Positions 48,066 through 55,669 of a stretch of DNA of 64,000 nt are shown here, in pieces (positions within the stretch are counted from its first letter, which is position 1; every line of letters begins with the position of its first letter). A program made the translations under genes and the position numbers. Source of the DNA: Mycobacterium gordonae. GTDB taxonomy: Bacteria > Actinomycetota > Actinomycetes > Mycobacteriales > Mycobacteriaceae. The stretch is taken from positions 42,794-106,793 of the forward strand of contig NZ_LQOY01000242.1 of assembly GCF_002101675.1 (NCBI RefSeq), given 5' to 3'. The notes under the pieces were generated by a model, which was not told where the DNA came from, did no database searches, and was given only the letters and a program-made list of their open reading frames with translations.

Positions 48066-48710
48066 GTGTCAGCATTGACAAGTTCGGGTCGGATACCATC
48101 CGGTGTTGACATGAGCGCGCCGACCAACCGTCACCAGGCGCGGCGCCGGTCGACGCACGAGGCGCTTCGGCTGGCGGCGCTGAAAAGCTTCGCCAGCAAG
48201 GGATTTGCCAACGTCACCGTGACGGAGCTGGCGCGCGAGGCGGGCGTCACCGAGCGCACCTTCTTCCGGCATTTCCCGACCAAAGAAGCGGTGCTCTTCC
48301 AGGATTACGAGACGCAGCTGGAATGGCTGGCGCAGGCACTGGCGGGGCGGCCCGCTTCGGAGTCGCTGTTCGAGGCGGTGCTGGCCAGCGTCGGCACCTT
48401 CCCGCACGACCTCGAGGTGGTCCGTCAGGCCGCGACCGCCCGGGCCGAGTTGATCAGCGCCGAGCGCATTGCCGGGCATCTACGGGTGGTGCAAGCCTCA
48501 TTCGCCGCCGTCCTGACCGAATTCGTCCGGGCCCGGCATCCCGGGGTGCCCGACATCAAACTGGTGGCCGACGTGGCCGGTTCGACGCTGGCGGCGACTC
48601 TGGTTGTGGCGGTAGAACATTGGGGCCGTAACGGCTGTACCGGCGATCTCGGCGAGTTGGTGGCCAAGAGCCTGGATCTCATTCGCTCCGGTCTGGCGCC
48701 GCTCGGGTGA
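48066..48710 (+). CDS. TetR family transcriptional regulator
   Basis: The 214-residue product carries a TetR-type N-terminal helix-turn-helix (residues 28-75): RRRSTHEALRLAALKSFAS, VTVTELAREAGVTERTFFRH and FPTKEAVLFQDYETQL. A ligand-binding helical domain follows. GTG 48066 lies six bases after CATGAT and fits a leaderless start; ATG 48111 is the alternative, giving 199 residues that begin just before the DNA-binding helix. It is probably autoregulated and a repressor of the divergent FAD oxidoreductase. The effector is unknown. Confidence 0.87.
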   Translation: MSALTSSGRIPSGVDMSAPTNRHQARRRSTHEALRLAALKSFASKGFANVTVTELAREAGVTERTFFRHFPTKEAVLFQDYETQLEWLAQALAGRPASESLFEAVLASVGTFPHDLEVVRQAATARAELISAERIAGHLRVVQASFAAVLTEFVRARHPGVPDIKLVADVAGSTLAATLVVAVEHWGRNGCTGDLGELVAKSLDLIRSGLAPLG

Positions 48711-48807
48711 GTGGGCCGGGCTCATCGCTCAGCTGCTTCTGACTGTCGCGGGCGGATTGCTCCGAACCGGCGTGACGTTGACCCTGGTGGATAGAACGGA
48801 GGACAAC

Positions 48808-48885
48808 ATGCCGCTGCTGTACATCGACCTCAACGAAGGCCACACAGTCCACGACGCGGTCGCCGCCACTGAGGCACGACGATGA
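48808..48885 (+). CDS. Small upstream ORF, tautomerase-like N-terminus (25 aa)
   Basis: Start ATG 48808 has a strong ribosome site (GGAGGA, 48798-48803). The 25-residue product MPLLYIDLNEGHTVHDAVAA (plus five more) resembles the first strand of 4-oxalocrotonate tautomerase-like enzymes, in which Pro1 is catalytic, but stops far short of a functional length. Its stop overlaps the ATG of the nitronate monooxygenase gene (ATGA), so translation is likely coupled. It may be a remnant of a tautomerase gene kept as a leader peptide; this is inference. Confidence 0.55.
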   Translation: MPLLYIDLNEGHTVHDAVAATEARR

Positions 48886-49850
48886 CTCTCAGAACCCGCC
48901 TCACCGAATTGCTTGGCATCCAGCATCCGATACTGCTTGCGCCGATGGCCATGGTCTCCGGTGGCCGGCTGGCCGCGGCGGTCACCGGCGCGGGGGGCCT
49001 GGGGCTCGTCGGCGGCGGCTACGGCGACGAGGCATGGCTGCGGGCGGAAATGGGCAACGCCAACGGTGCCCGCGTCGGATACGGCTTCATCACCTGGAGC
49101 CTGGCGCATAACCCGCAGTTGCTCGACACCGTGCTGACGCAGCAGCCGCCGACGGTCATGCTCTCGTTCGGCGACCTCGAGCCGTTCGCCGATCGCATCC
49201 ATCGGGCGGGAGTCCCGCTGACCGCCCAGGTGCAGAACCTGGCGCAGGCCCGTCGGGCAGTGGATGCCGGCGCGGACGTCATCGTCGCCCAGGGCGGCGA
49301 GGCGGGCGGGCACGGGATGAGCGTCCGGTCGACCTTCACTTTGGTGCCGGAGGTTGTCGACCTGGTCGCCGAGCGCGGGGCCGGAACGCTGGTGGTGGCC
49401 GCCGGTGGGATCGCCGACGGCCGTGGCCTGGCCGCGGCGCTTGCGCTCGGCGCCGACGGGGTGGTGGTCGGGACCAGGTTCTGGGCGTCCGACGAAGCGT
49501 TGGTGTCGGCCGCGGCGCACCGGCGGGCCCTCGCGGCCGGCGGCGACGACACAATCCGAACGAGGGTCTTCGACCTTGTGCGGCAACGTGATTGGCCGCA
49601 GGGCTACGATCTGCGGCTGGTGAGCAATGCGCTGATCCGGCATTGGCATGCCAACCCGGATGAACTGCTCGCACAGCTGCCCCATGCCGTCAGTGCCTAT
49701 CAAGCGGGAGCCGCCGCCGAGGACTTCGAGGTCGACACCGTGCTGGTCGGCGAAGCCGTCGGGCTCATCCACGAGGTAGTGCCCGCCGGGCAGATCGTGA
49801 CAGCGATGGTCGGCGACGCGGCGCGAATCCTGAACAGGGACAACGATTAG
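48882..49850 (+). CDS. Nitronate monooxygenase family protein
   Basis: The 322-residue TIM-barrel flavoenzyme starts MTLRTRLTELLGIQHPILLA, with GGRLAAAVTGAGGLGLVGGG as the FMN-binding loop, IVAQGGEAGGHG (with the general-base His) and ALGADGVVVGTRFWAS. This is the signature of class II NMO/2-nitropropane dioxygenases and of FabK-like enzymes. It would oxidise alkyl nitronates with FMN and oxygen. Coupled translation with the upstream 25-codon ORF is likely. The stop shares bases with that of the convergent ligase gene (TTAG at 49847-49850). Confidence 0.92.
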   Translation: MTLRTRLTELLGIQHPILLAPMAMVSGGRLAAAVTGAGGLGLVGGGYGDEAWLRAEMGNANGARVGYGFITWSLAHNPQLLDTVLTQQPPTVMLSFGDLEPFADRIHRAGVPLTAQVQNLAQARRAVDAGADVIVAQGGEAGGHGMSVRSTFTLVPEVVDLVAERGAGTLVVAAGGIADGRGLAAALALGADGVVVGTRFWASDEALVSAAAHRRALAAGGDDTIRTRVFDLVRQRDWPQGYDLRLVSNALIRHWHANPDELLAQLPHAVSAYQAGAAAEDFEVDTVLVGEAVGLIHEVVPAGQIVTAMVGDAARILNRDND

Positions 49851-51286
49851 GAACGCTCGGTGATCAGCTCGGCGAGTCGGCGGCGGTCGACCTTACCCGT
49901 CGCGTTGTAGGGGATGTCGTCGACGACCGCAAGCCGTTCCGGCAGCTTGAAGTAGGCGATCGTGTCCCGGCAGTGCGCCCGCAACTCCTCGAGTGTCACC
50001 GGTGCCCGCGTCACGACCGCAGCGCCCACCCGCTGGCCGAGTTCGTCATCGGACACCCCGGCGACCGCGACGTCGCTGATCGCCGGATGGGAGCGCAGCG
50101 CCTCCTCGACCTCGATGGGCCCGAACTTCTCGCCGCCGCGGTTGATGGTGTCGCGCAGCCTGCCGGTGGGGAAGATATAGCCGTCGGCGTCCATCCGGCC
50201 CAGATCGCCGGTGCGTAACCATCCCTCGACCGTGTTGACCGGCGAGTTCACCCACAACTCCCCGACCGCACCCGGCTGCACGTCGGCGCCGCTAGCCGGA
50301 TCCACCACCCGCACCTGGACACCCGGCAACGGCCGGCCGACCGACCCCGCCCGCGCCGGGTCCTGGTGATCCTGCGGTGTCAGATTGGCGTAGGTACCCA
50401 GTGTCTCGGTTTGACCGAAGACGTTGGTAAAGGCCACATGTGGCAGCTCGGCTAACGCCCGGCGCATCAGTGCGCTGGGTGCGGCGGCGGCCCCGTAGGT
50501 GACGGCGGCCAGCGACGACAGATCGGTCACGGGGAAGTCAGGGTGGTCCAGAATCCGGTGCAGCATCGTCGGTACCAGGAACATGCCGGTGACCCGATGC
50601 TCTGCGACCAGCCGCAACCATTCGCCGGCGTCGAACCGCCGCTGCACCACCAGAGTGTTGCCCGAGTACAGGCTGGCGAGCAGTCCCAGGGAACCGCCGA
50701 CGTGGAAGTAGGGCACGCACATCATCACCGGTGTGGGCGGGGTGTCCGGTGCGAAGGGCTGCGATGTCCGGTTCAGGCGCGTGGCCAGTTGCAGGCTGCC
50801 TATCTCGACCGTTTTGGGCAAGCCGGTGGTGCCGCTGGTGAACAGGACCATGGCCGCGCGATCCGCTTCGGTCGCGGCGGTCTCGGCCGGTATCCGCGCC
50901 TCGGTCCCGATGAGGTCGGCGGCGGTCAGCGCCGTCGCCTCGGCCGGCAGCCGGTCCACGAACGCCTCCCCGGCCACCACCACCGGGCAGCAACCGGCGT
51001 TGTCGAGCAGGGCGCGCAGCTCCGCCGGCGTCAGAGCGGGGTTCATCAATGCCGGGGTGGCGCCCATGCGCGCCGCGCCGAGCAGTGACGCGATGGACAG
51101 CAGGCTCGCGGCGTCGACGACCGCGACCCGGTCCCCGGGCGTGACACCGGCGGCGGCCAGCCCGCCCGCGCACCGGCACACGGCGTCGTGAAGCGTGCCG
51201 TAGCTGATGCGCCGGCCGTCGATGATCAACGCGGTCCGCTGCGGATCGGCGACCGCGGCGGCGTCGATGATCGTGCCGAGATTCAT
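49847..51286 (-). CDS. AMP-dependent acyl-CoA ligase
   Basis: The 479-residue adenylate-forming enzyme has P-loop FTSGTTGLPKTVE (residues 148-160), FGQTETLGTYANLT, GWLRTGDLGRMD, GRLRDTINRGGEKFGP and NATGKVDRR with the catalytic Lys. All core motifs are present, so it should be active. It resembles short-to-medium acyl-CoA or aryl-CoA ligases; the substrate is undecided. It is downstream of a conserved gene (6-bp gap) on the same strand and probably co-transcribed with it. Confidence 0.92.
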   Translation of the reverse strand: MNLGTIIDAAAVADPQRTALIIDGRRISYGTLHDAVCRCAGGLAAAGVTPGDRVAVVDAASLLSIASLLGAARMGATPALMNPALTPAELRALLDNAGCCPVVVAGEAFVDRLPAEATALTAADLIGTEARIPAETAATEADRAAMVLFTSGTTGLPKTVEIGSLQLATRLNRTSQPFAPDTPPTPVMMCVPYFHVGGSLGLLASLYSGNTLVVQRRFDAGEWLRLVAEHRVTGMFLVPTMLHRILDHPDFPVTDLSSLAAVTYGAAAAPSALMRRALAELPHVAFTNVFGQTETLGTYANLTPQDHQDPARAGSVGRPLPGVQVRVVDPASGADVQPGAVGELWVNSPVNTVEGWLRTGDLGRMDADGYIFPTGRLRDTINRGGEKFGPIEVEEALRSHPAISDVAVAGVSDDELGQRVGAAVVTRAPVTLEELRAHCRDTIAYFKLPERLAVVDDIPYNATGKVDRRRLAELITERS

Positions 51287-51292
51287 GGATCC

Positions 51293-51997
51293 TTAGTACA
51301 GGGGCGACCAGGTGGAGGTGCGCAGCAGGCGGCTGGTCCACTGGTCGCGCAGGTCCAGTGCGTCGTGCAGCCAGGTGCCCGGCGTGCGGTACTCCGCGGG
51401 GATGTGCGTGCGGAGCAGGTCGAGCAGCGCCTCGGGCCTACTGATCCGCTGCATCAGGATGACTTCCCGGCGCAGATGGCTGCCGAGGGCCGGCTGGAAC
51501 GAGGCGTCCATCTTCAGCATCGACGACGGCTGCTCGAGGCTGCGGGCGTACACCTCCCCGCACCGGACGATGTACTCCTCGAACTTGTCCTCATAGGGCC
51601 ACATGGTGTCTTCCATGTACAGGCTCATGTCGTGCTCGCGGCCGTCGACGGGCACCTCGTCGAAGGCCACCTCCTGCATCGGCGACCAGGGCAGCGGGAC
51701 CAGCAGTTTCGCGTCGACGCCGTGGCGCAGTTCGTCGGTGTGATGCATCCACTCCCGCATATCACCCTGCTGAACCCGTTTGGTCAGCCGTTCCCAGGCC
51801 GCTCCGTCGCGCACGGCCGTCATGGTGATGACGGTGTAGGCCGGCCCACTGCCTTGCGCCTGGTTGGTGTACCAGAGCAGTCGCGCCTCGTCGCCGGCGG
51901 CCAGCATCGGCATCCAGCCGTCGCGGAATGCGGCTTCGAACTCGTCCTCGGCGCGGCCCCGCACCGTGTGGACTTCGTGCATGAAAAGCAACGCCAA
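51293..51997 (-). CDS. NIPSNAP-like conserved protein
   Basis: The 234-residue product looks like two ferredoxin-like alpha/beta-barrel halves. The first starts MALLFMHEVHTVRGRAEDEFEAAF, and the second, DMSLYMEDTMWPYEDKFEEYIVRC, has the same layout. This duplicated dimeric-barrel pattern resembles NIPSNAP proteins. No catalytic residues can be named. It is the first gene of a two-gene unit with the AMP ligase. Function unknown; confidence is in the gene, not the fold. Confidence 0.75.
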   Translation of the reverse strand: MALLFMHEVHTVRGRAEDEFEAAFRDGWMPMLAAGDEARLLWYTNQAQGSGPAYTVITMTAVRDGAAWERLTKRVQQGDMREWMHHTDELRHGVDAKLLVPLPWSPMQEVAFDEVPVDGREHDMSLYMEDTMWPYEDKFEEYIVRCGEVYARSLEQPSSMLKMDASFQPALGSHLRREVILMQRISRPEALLDLLRTHIPAEYRTPGTWLHDALDLRDQWTSRLLRTSTWSPLY

Positions 51998-52189
51998 GAC
52001 CTCCCACGCGCGCGCTGCTTTATGAACGCCCGCTCGCTCGTCTACCGGCAGGACGTTAATAGCAGCGAATCGTCCTGTCCACGTGGGCCTACGCAGGCGT
52101 CAATTTATTGCCGGCACCGCTGCGGTGTTGCGGTCCTGCGCATGTGTCGCGGTACTTTCGAACCCGGACGGGATGGTGAAAGGGACGGG

Positions 52190-52819
52190 ATGGATATCGC
52201 TTCGGTCGACGAACTGCTGACCACCACCCGAGCGGTACGCAAACGTCTCGACCTCACCCGGCCGGTGAGTCGTGAGGTCATCATGGAATGCATTCGCCTG
52301 GCCATGCAGGCACCCACCTCCCAGAACGCGCAGGACTGGCGCTGGGTCGTTGTCACCGATCCGGGCAAGCGCGCCGCGATCGCAGAGATCTATCGCAGCG
52401 TCGGTGCCGAGTATCTGGTTCGTGCCGAAGCCAACGCCACCGATCCGCAGACCCAGCGGGTGTACCGCAGCGCGCTGAGCCTGACCGACACGCTGGCCAA
52501 GGTCCCGGTGCATGTCATCCCGTGCCTGCTGCAGTCCATCGACGAGACCAATCGACTCGTCGCGGCGTCGGCCTGGGCCTCGATCATCCCGGCCGGCTGG
52601 AGCTTCCAGCTGGCGTTGCGGTCGCGCGGCCTGGGTTCGGTGTGGACGACGATGCATCTGGCCAAGGAACGCGAGGTCGCCGAATTGCTCGGTATCCCCG
52701 CCGGCGTCACACAGGCCGCCCTGTTCCCGGTGGCCTACACGATCGGAACCGAATTCCGGCCTGCGGCACGGCCGCCCGCGGAATCGATCACATTCTTCGA
52801 CAAGTGGGGCGACGACTGA
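52190..52819 (+). CDS. Nitroreductase family protein
   Basis: The 209-residue FMN-dependent oxidoreductase begins MDIASVDELLTTTRAVRKRL. RAVRKRLD starts the family motif; APTSQNAQDWRWVVVTDP forms the FMN phosphate site, and the C-terminal half has GLGSVWTTMHL and ELLGIPAGVTQAALFPVAY. Such enzymes reduce nitro groups, quinones or flavins with NAD(P)H. The start at 52190 follows GGGACGGG, and the family start motif excludes the longer frame. Its stop overlaps the next small ORF by one base (TGATG). Confidence 0.92.
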   Translation: MDIASVDELLTTTRAVRKRLDLTRPVSREVIMECIRLAMQAPTSQNAQDWRWVVVTDPGKRAAIAEIYRSVGAEYLVRAEANATDPQTQRVYRSALSLTDTLAKVPVHVIPCLLQSIDETNRLVAASAWASIIPAGWSFQLALRSRGLGSVWTTMHLAKEREVAELLGIPAGVTQAALFPVAYTIGTEFRPAARPPAESITFFDKWGDD

Positions 52820-52983
52820 TGCAGTCCTACACCGTGCGTTTTCATGTTGAGGCGCCGCCGGCAAAGATCTGGGGGGTGTTGCACCCTCCGGTGCCGCCGG
52901 ATGCGCCGAGGCTGCGGGTGCTGAGCTGGCCGACGGGCAGCATGGAAATCCTCAACGAGGCCTCCGGCAACCGTTCGAAATGA
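52819..52983 (+). pseudogene. Truncated SRPBCC remnant (54 aa)
   Basis: The ORF starts one base inside the nitroreductase stop (TGATG). Its 54 residues, MQSYTVRFHVEAPPAKIWGV followed by a proline-rich loop and WPTGSMEILNEASGN, look like the first two elements of an SRPBCC/START-like protein that normally runs about 150 residues. No continuation appears in another frame downstream. It is probably a decayed gene whose start is still coupled to the nitroreductase, or a small functional protein. Confidence 0.5.
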
Positions 52984-53011
52984 GCTCGTCGGACCGGTAA
53001 GCTACTTACTT

Positions 53012-53494
53012 ATGGGTTCTAAGCAAACGGCGGCTCGGGTCGCGGCCGCAGCGCTGACCGTCGCCGGCTGGTTCGGATCGATGGGTGTCGCCACCGCCGA
53101 TCCCGAAGTGACGCCTGCGCCGGCTCCGTCTGCCGCCCCTGCCCCGTCCGGTACACCGGCCCCGGCCGGAGCGCTCAAGACCACCATCGACCACGACGGC
53201 ATCTACACCGTCGGCACGGACATCGCGCCGGGCACCTACAGCACCGCCGGCCCGGTCGGTACCGGCACCTGCTACTGGAAGCGGACGGGCAACCCCGACG
53301 GCGCGCTCATCGACAACGCGATGACGAAAAAGCCTCAGGTGGTTCAGATCGAGCCGACCGACAAGACCTTCAAGACCAGTGGCTGCCAGCCGTGGCAGCC
53401 CACCAGCGACGCCCCGCCGCCGAGCGCTCCGGGGCCGCAGGTGCAGGCCGGCCTGGGAATCCTGAACGGACTACTCGCCCCGCACGGTCCCTGA
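53012..53494 (+). CDS. Secreted hypothetical protein
   Basis: The 160-residue product has a signal peptide (MGSKQTAARVAAAALTVAGW ... VATADP, cleavage near residue 30) and a Pro/Ala linker (TPAPAPSAAPAPSGTPAPAG). A domain with DGIYTVGTDIAPGTYSTAG, CYWKR and GCQPWQP follows; its two cysteines may pair. This small domain recurs in secreted mycobacterial proteins of unknown function. The C-terminal tail is again Pro-rich. It converges with the STAS gene, whose stop is 2 bp away. Confidence 0.85.
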   Translation: MGSKQTAARVAAAALTVAGWFGSMGVATADPEVTPAPAPSAAPAPSGTPAPAGALKTTIDHDGIYTVGTDIAPGTYSTAGPVGTGTCYWKRTGNPDGALIDNAMTKKPQVVQIEPTDKTFKTSGCQPWQPTSDAPPPSAPGPQVQAGLGILNGLLAPHGP

Positions 53495-53495
53495 C

Positions 53496-53918
53496 CTAGG
53501 CGGGTGGCGCCAGCGCCGTCTCGACGGTGGTGTACATCGGCAGCAACCGGCGCAGTCCGCACGCGGCAATGGTGCGGGCGACGATCGGCTGATTACTGAC
53601 CAGGCGCAGGTTGACGCCGCGACGACGGCAACGCACCGATTCCTGGGCAAGCACCGCGTAGGCGCAGGATCCCAGGAAATCGAGTTCGCGGATGTCGATC
53701 ACGAAGGGGCCCGGCGCAATTGATATGGCGGCGCTCCTGTTGATCAGGCGCTGCCAGATCACTTCGTTGCTGGCGTCGATGTCGCCGCCGACATGAACCA
53801 CCACTGCTGAACCGGTGCATTCGGTGACCGCCCGCAAACCGCTGTTCGGATCACCCAGTTGAGAACTCAGCCGCGTAGTCGAAGGACCTGGCGATGATCC
53901 GATCGCGACAGTGTTCAT
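53496..53918 (-). CDS. STAS-domain anti-anti-sigma factor-like protein (Rv1904-like)
   Basis: The 140-residue protein has an N-terminal extension and a STAS domain from about residue 33: VVVHVGGDIDASNEVIW, then FVIDIRELDFLGSCAYAVL, where Ser84 takes the place of the phosphorylatable serine of SpoIIAA. It ends LRRLLPMYTTVETALA. STAS antagonists bind anti-sigma kinases when dephosphorylated; the partner is not encoded nearby. Position matches Rv1904, and the next gene (Rv1903-like) is also conserved. Confidence 0.9.
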   Translation of the reverse strand: MNTVAIGSSPGPSTTRLSSQLGDPNSGLRAVTECTGSAVVVHVGGDIDASNEVIWQRLINRSAAISIAPGPFVIDIRELDFLGSCAYAVLAQESVRCRRRGVNLRLVSNQPIVARTIAACGLRRLLPMYTTVETALAPPA

Positions 53919-54099
53919 TCGGCAGTATCCCGTCTATGGATTCCGTGTGGAGCTCGTATGGAGTTCGTGCCGACAGACAGCGTAAATGGTGGGCAATGTC
54001 AGCGGGGTGTCTTCGTAAGCACGGTGGTACTCAGCATATGTGCAACAAGGCCTGACAACATAGGGTGTCCACGCGAAATTTCCCGGTTATCCGGTGCAT

Positions 54100-54498
54100 T
54101 TATTGACGGCGCCGGGTTGCCCGGCGGGTCAGCAGCGACAGCACCCAGCTAACGATCGACAAGAGGATTGCCGCCCAGATCGCGGTCCACCAGAAGTGGT
54201 CGATCTGCAGGCCCCAGTGGGTGGTGTCCTTGGTGATCTGCGCGGTGATCCACAACATGAACGCGTTGACGACGATGTGGAAGAGACCGAGGGTCAGGAT
54301 GTACATCGGAATTGACAGAATCTGCACGATGGGTTTGACGATGGCGTTGACCAATCCGAACAGCACCGCGACCACGAAGATGATGCCGATCCGCTGCGGC
54401 GTGGTGTTGCCGCCGACGAAGGTCAGGCCGGGAACCAAAAGCGTGACGACCCACAGCGCGAGTCCAGTCAATACCGCGCGTACCAGGAAAGCGGCCAT
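54100..54498 (-). CDS. YvlD/phage holin family 4 membrane protein (Rv1903-like)
   Basis: The 132-residue protein has four hydrophobic segments and the family signature: LVPGLTFVG, then GIIFVVAVLFGLVNAIVKPI, IPMYILTLGLFHIVVNAFML. A short basic C-terminus (RRATRRRQ) stays inside. The DUF360/YvlD family is ubiquitous and its role is unknown. Position matches Rv1903. It is preceded by the STAS gene with a 181-bp gap in which I see no gene. Confidence 0.9.
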   Translation of the reverse strand: MAAFLVRAVLTGLALWVVTLLVPGLTFVGGNTTPQRIGIIFVVAVLFGLVNAIVKPIVQILSIPMYILTLGLFHIVVNAFMLWITAQITKDTTHWGLQIDHFWWTAIWAAILLSIVSWVLSLLTRRATRRRQ

Positions 54499-54534
54499 GG
54501 GCAGATCCTGCCACTGAAGGCCGCGCCGGAACGT

Positions 54535-55602
54535 CTAATTCAGCCCGTAGAAACGCTGGGCATTGAGTGCGCCGATCTTTTCCCGGGATTGCTTGCTGAT
54601 ATCCCGCCGTTGCCGCAAATGTTTCGTGCTTTCGGGCCACTCCCCGTCCCAATGTGGGTAGTCGCTGGCGAACATGATGAAGTCGTCCCCCAGCACGTCG
54701 ATCACCCCGGGCAGGATCGGCTCCTCCGGCTCGCACGTCACCCAGATATTGCCGGCCCGCAGGTACTCGTGCGGATCACGGCGCCAGCCGCCCTCGATCC
54801 AGTCGCCGCGCTTCTCGTAGTGCTCGTGCAGGCGATCGATGAAGAACGGCACCCACCCGGCCCCTGCCTCCAGGAACGCGACGCGCAGGTCTGGGTGGCG
54901 TTCGAACACGCCGCCGGACACCAGGGCCGTCATCGCGGTCATCTGGTCGAACGGGAAGCTGATGCAATGCACCTGGATGTAGTTGGTGAAGCGGTCGACG
55001 CCGATCTTCGGCAGGTGAATGCCGGGCGCGCCGTGGATGCCCAGCGGCATGTTGAGCTGCACGGCGGCGGCATAGAAGCTGTCGAGGTCGGGGTGGTCGA
55101 GATTGCGGGTCTTCAGGGCCGGAGGTACCAGCGTCGCGACGAGTCCCAGCTGTTTCGCTTCGGCCAGGATGTCGATGGCCACGTCTCCATGTTCGATCGG
55201 CGTCACGGCCACACCGCGCAGCCGGCCATGCGTCGGCTCGCAGAAATCGGCGATCCATTGGTTGTAAAGACGCGCGAAACCGGCGGCGAACACCGGGTCC
55301 TCGAGGCTCGGCACGCAGAGTCCGAGGCTGGGATACAGCACCATCGTGTCGAGTTGATCGCGGTCGGCGTCGGCGAGCACTCCCTGTGCCGTTGAGCAGT
55401 TGATGTCGGGCACCTTGGTGATGCCGTGCTCCGGCGGACACCCGGCGCCCGGGCCGGTGTCCTCGGGATAGTTGCGGCCTTCGATCGTCAGCCGGGGCCG
55501 CCGATCATTGCTCAGCTGCACGCGATCCGGCCAGCGCTTCAAGGCCTCGAAGGCGAGCGTCGAGTTCTCGGCGACGTGTCCATCGGCATCGATGATCCGC
55601 AT
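54535..55602 (-). CDS. Amidohydrolase family protein (TIM-barrel)
   Basis: The 355-residue amidohydrolase-2-type protein starts MRIIDADGHVAENSTLAFEA; metal-binding DADGH is the common variant of the HxH motif in decarboxylase-type amidohydrolases. Later landmarks are MPLGIHGAPGIHL (His), FLEAGAGWVPFF and FASDYPHWDGEW, with the catalytic Asp and His. Such enzymes are decarboxylases or hydrolases of aromatic or cyclic substrates. The start at 55602 is set by the DADGH motif; the upstream frame overlaps the MFS gene. It is divergent from the MFS gene, 67 bp apart. Confidence 0.92.
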   Translation of the reverse strand: MRIIDADGHVAENSTLAFEALKRWPDRVQLSNDRRPRLTIEGRNYPEDTGPGAGCPPEHGITKVPDINCSTAQGVLADADRDQLDTMVLYPSLGLCVPSLEDPVFAAGFARLYNQWIADFCEPTHGRLRGVAVTPIEHGDVAIDILAEAKQLGLVATLVPPALKTRNLDHPDLDSFYAAAVQLNMPLGIHGAPGIHLPKIGVDRFTNYIQVHCISFPFDQMTAMTALVSGGVFERHPDLRVAFLEAGAGWVPFFIDRLHEHYEKRGDWIEGGWRRDPHEYLRAGNIWVTCEPEEPILPGVIDVLGDDFIMFASDYPHWDGEWPESTKHLRQRRDISKQSREKIGALNAQRFYGLN

Positions 55603-55669
55603 GTATCCGGAACATACTCGCTCGCGCGCCGGACTCGCGGTATGGCGACACGTAGGCCACGATGCTCTC

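Noticed and set aside
51188..52189. Upstream extension of the nitroreductase
   Set aside because: The extension runs antisense to the NIPSNAP-like and ligase genes and lacks motifs; the family start is at 52190.
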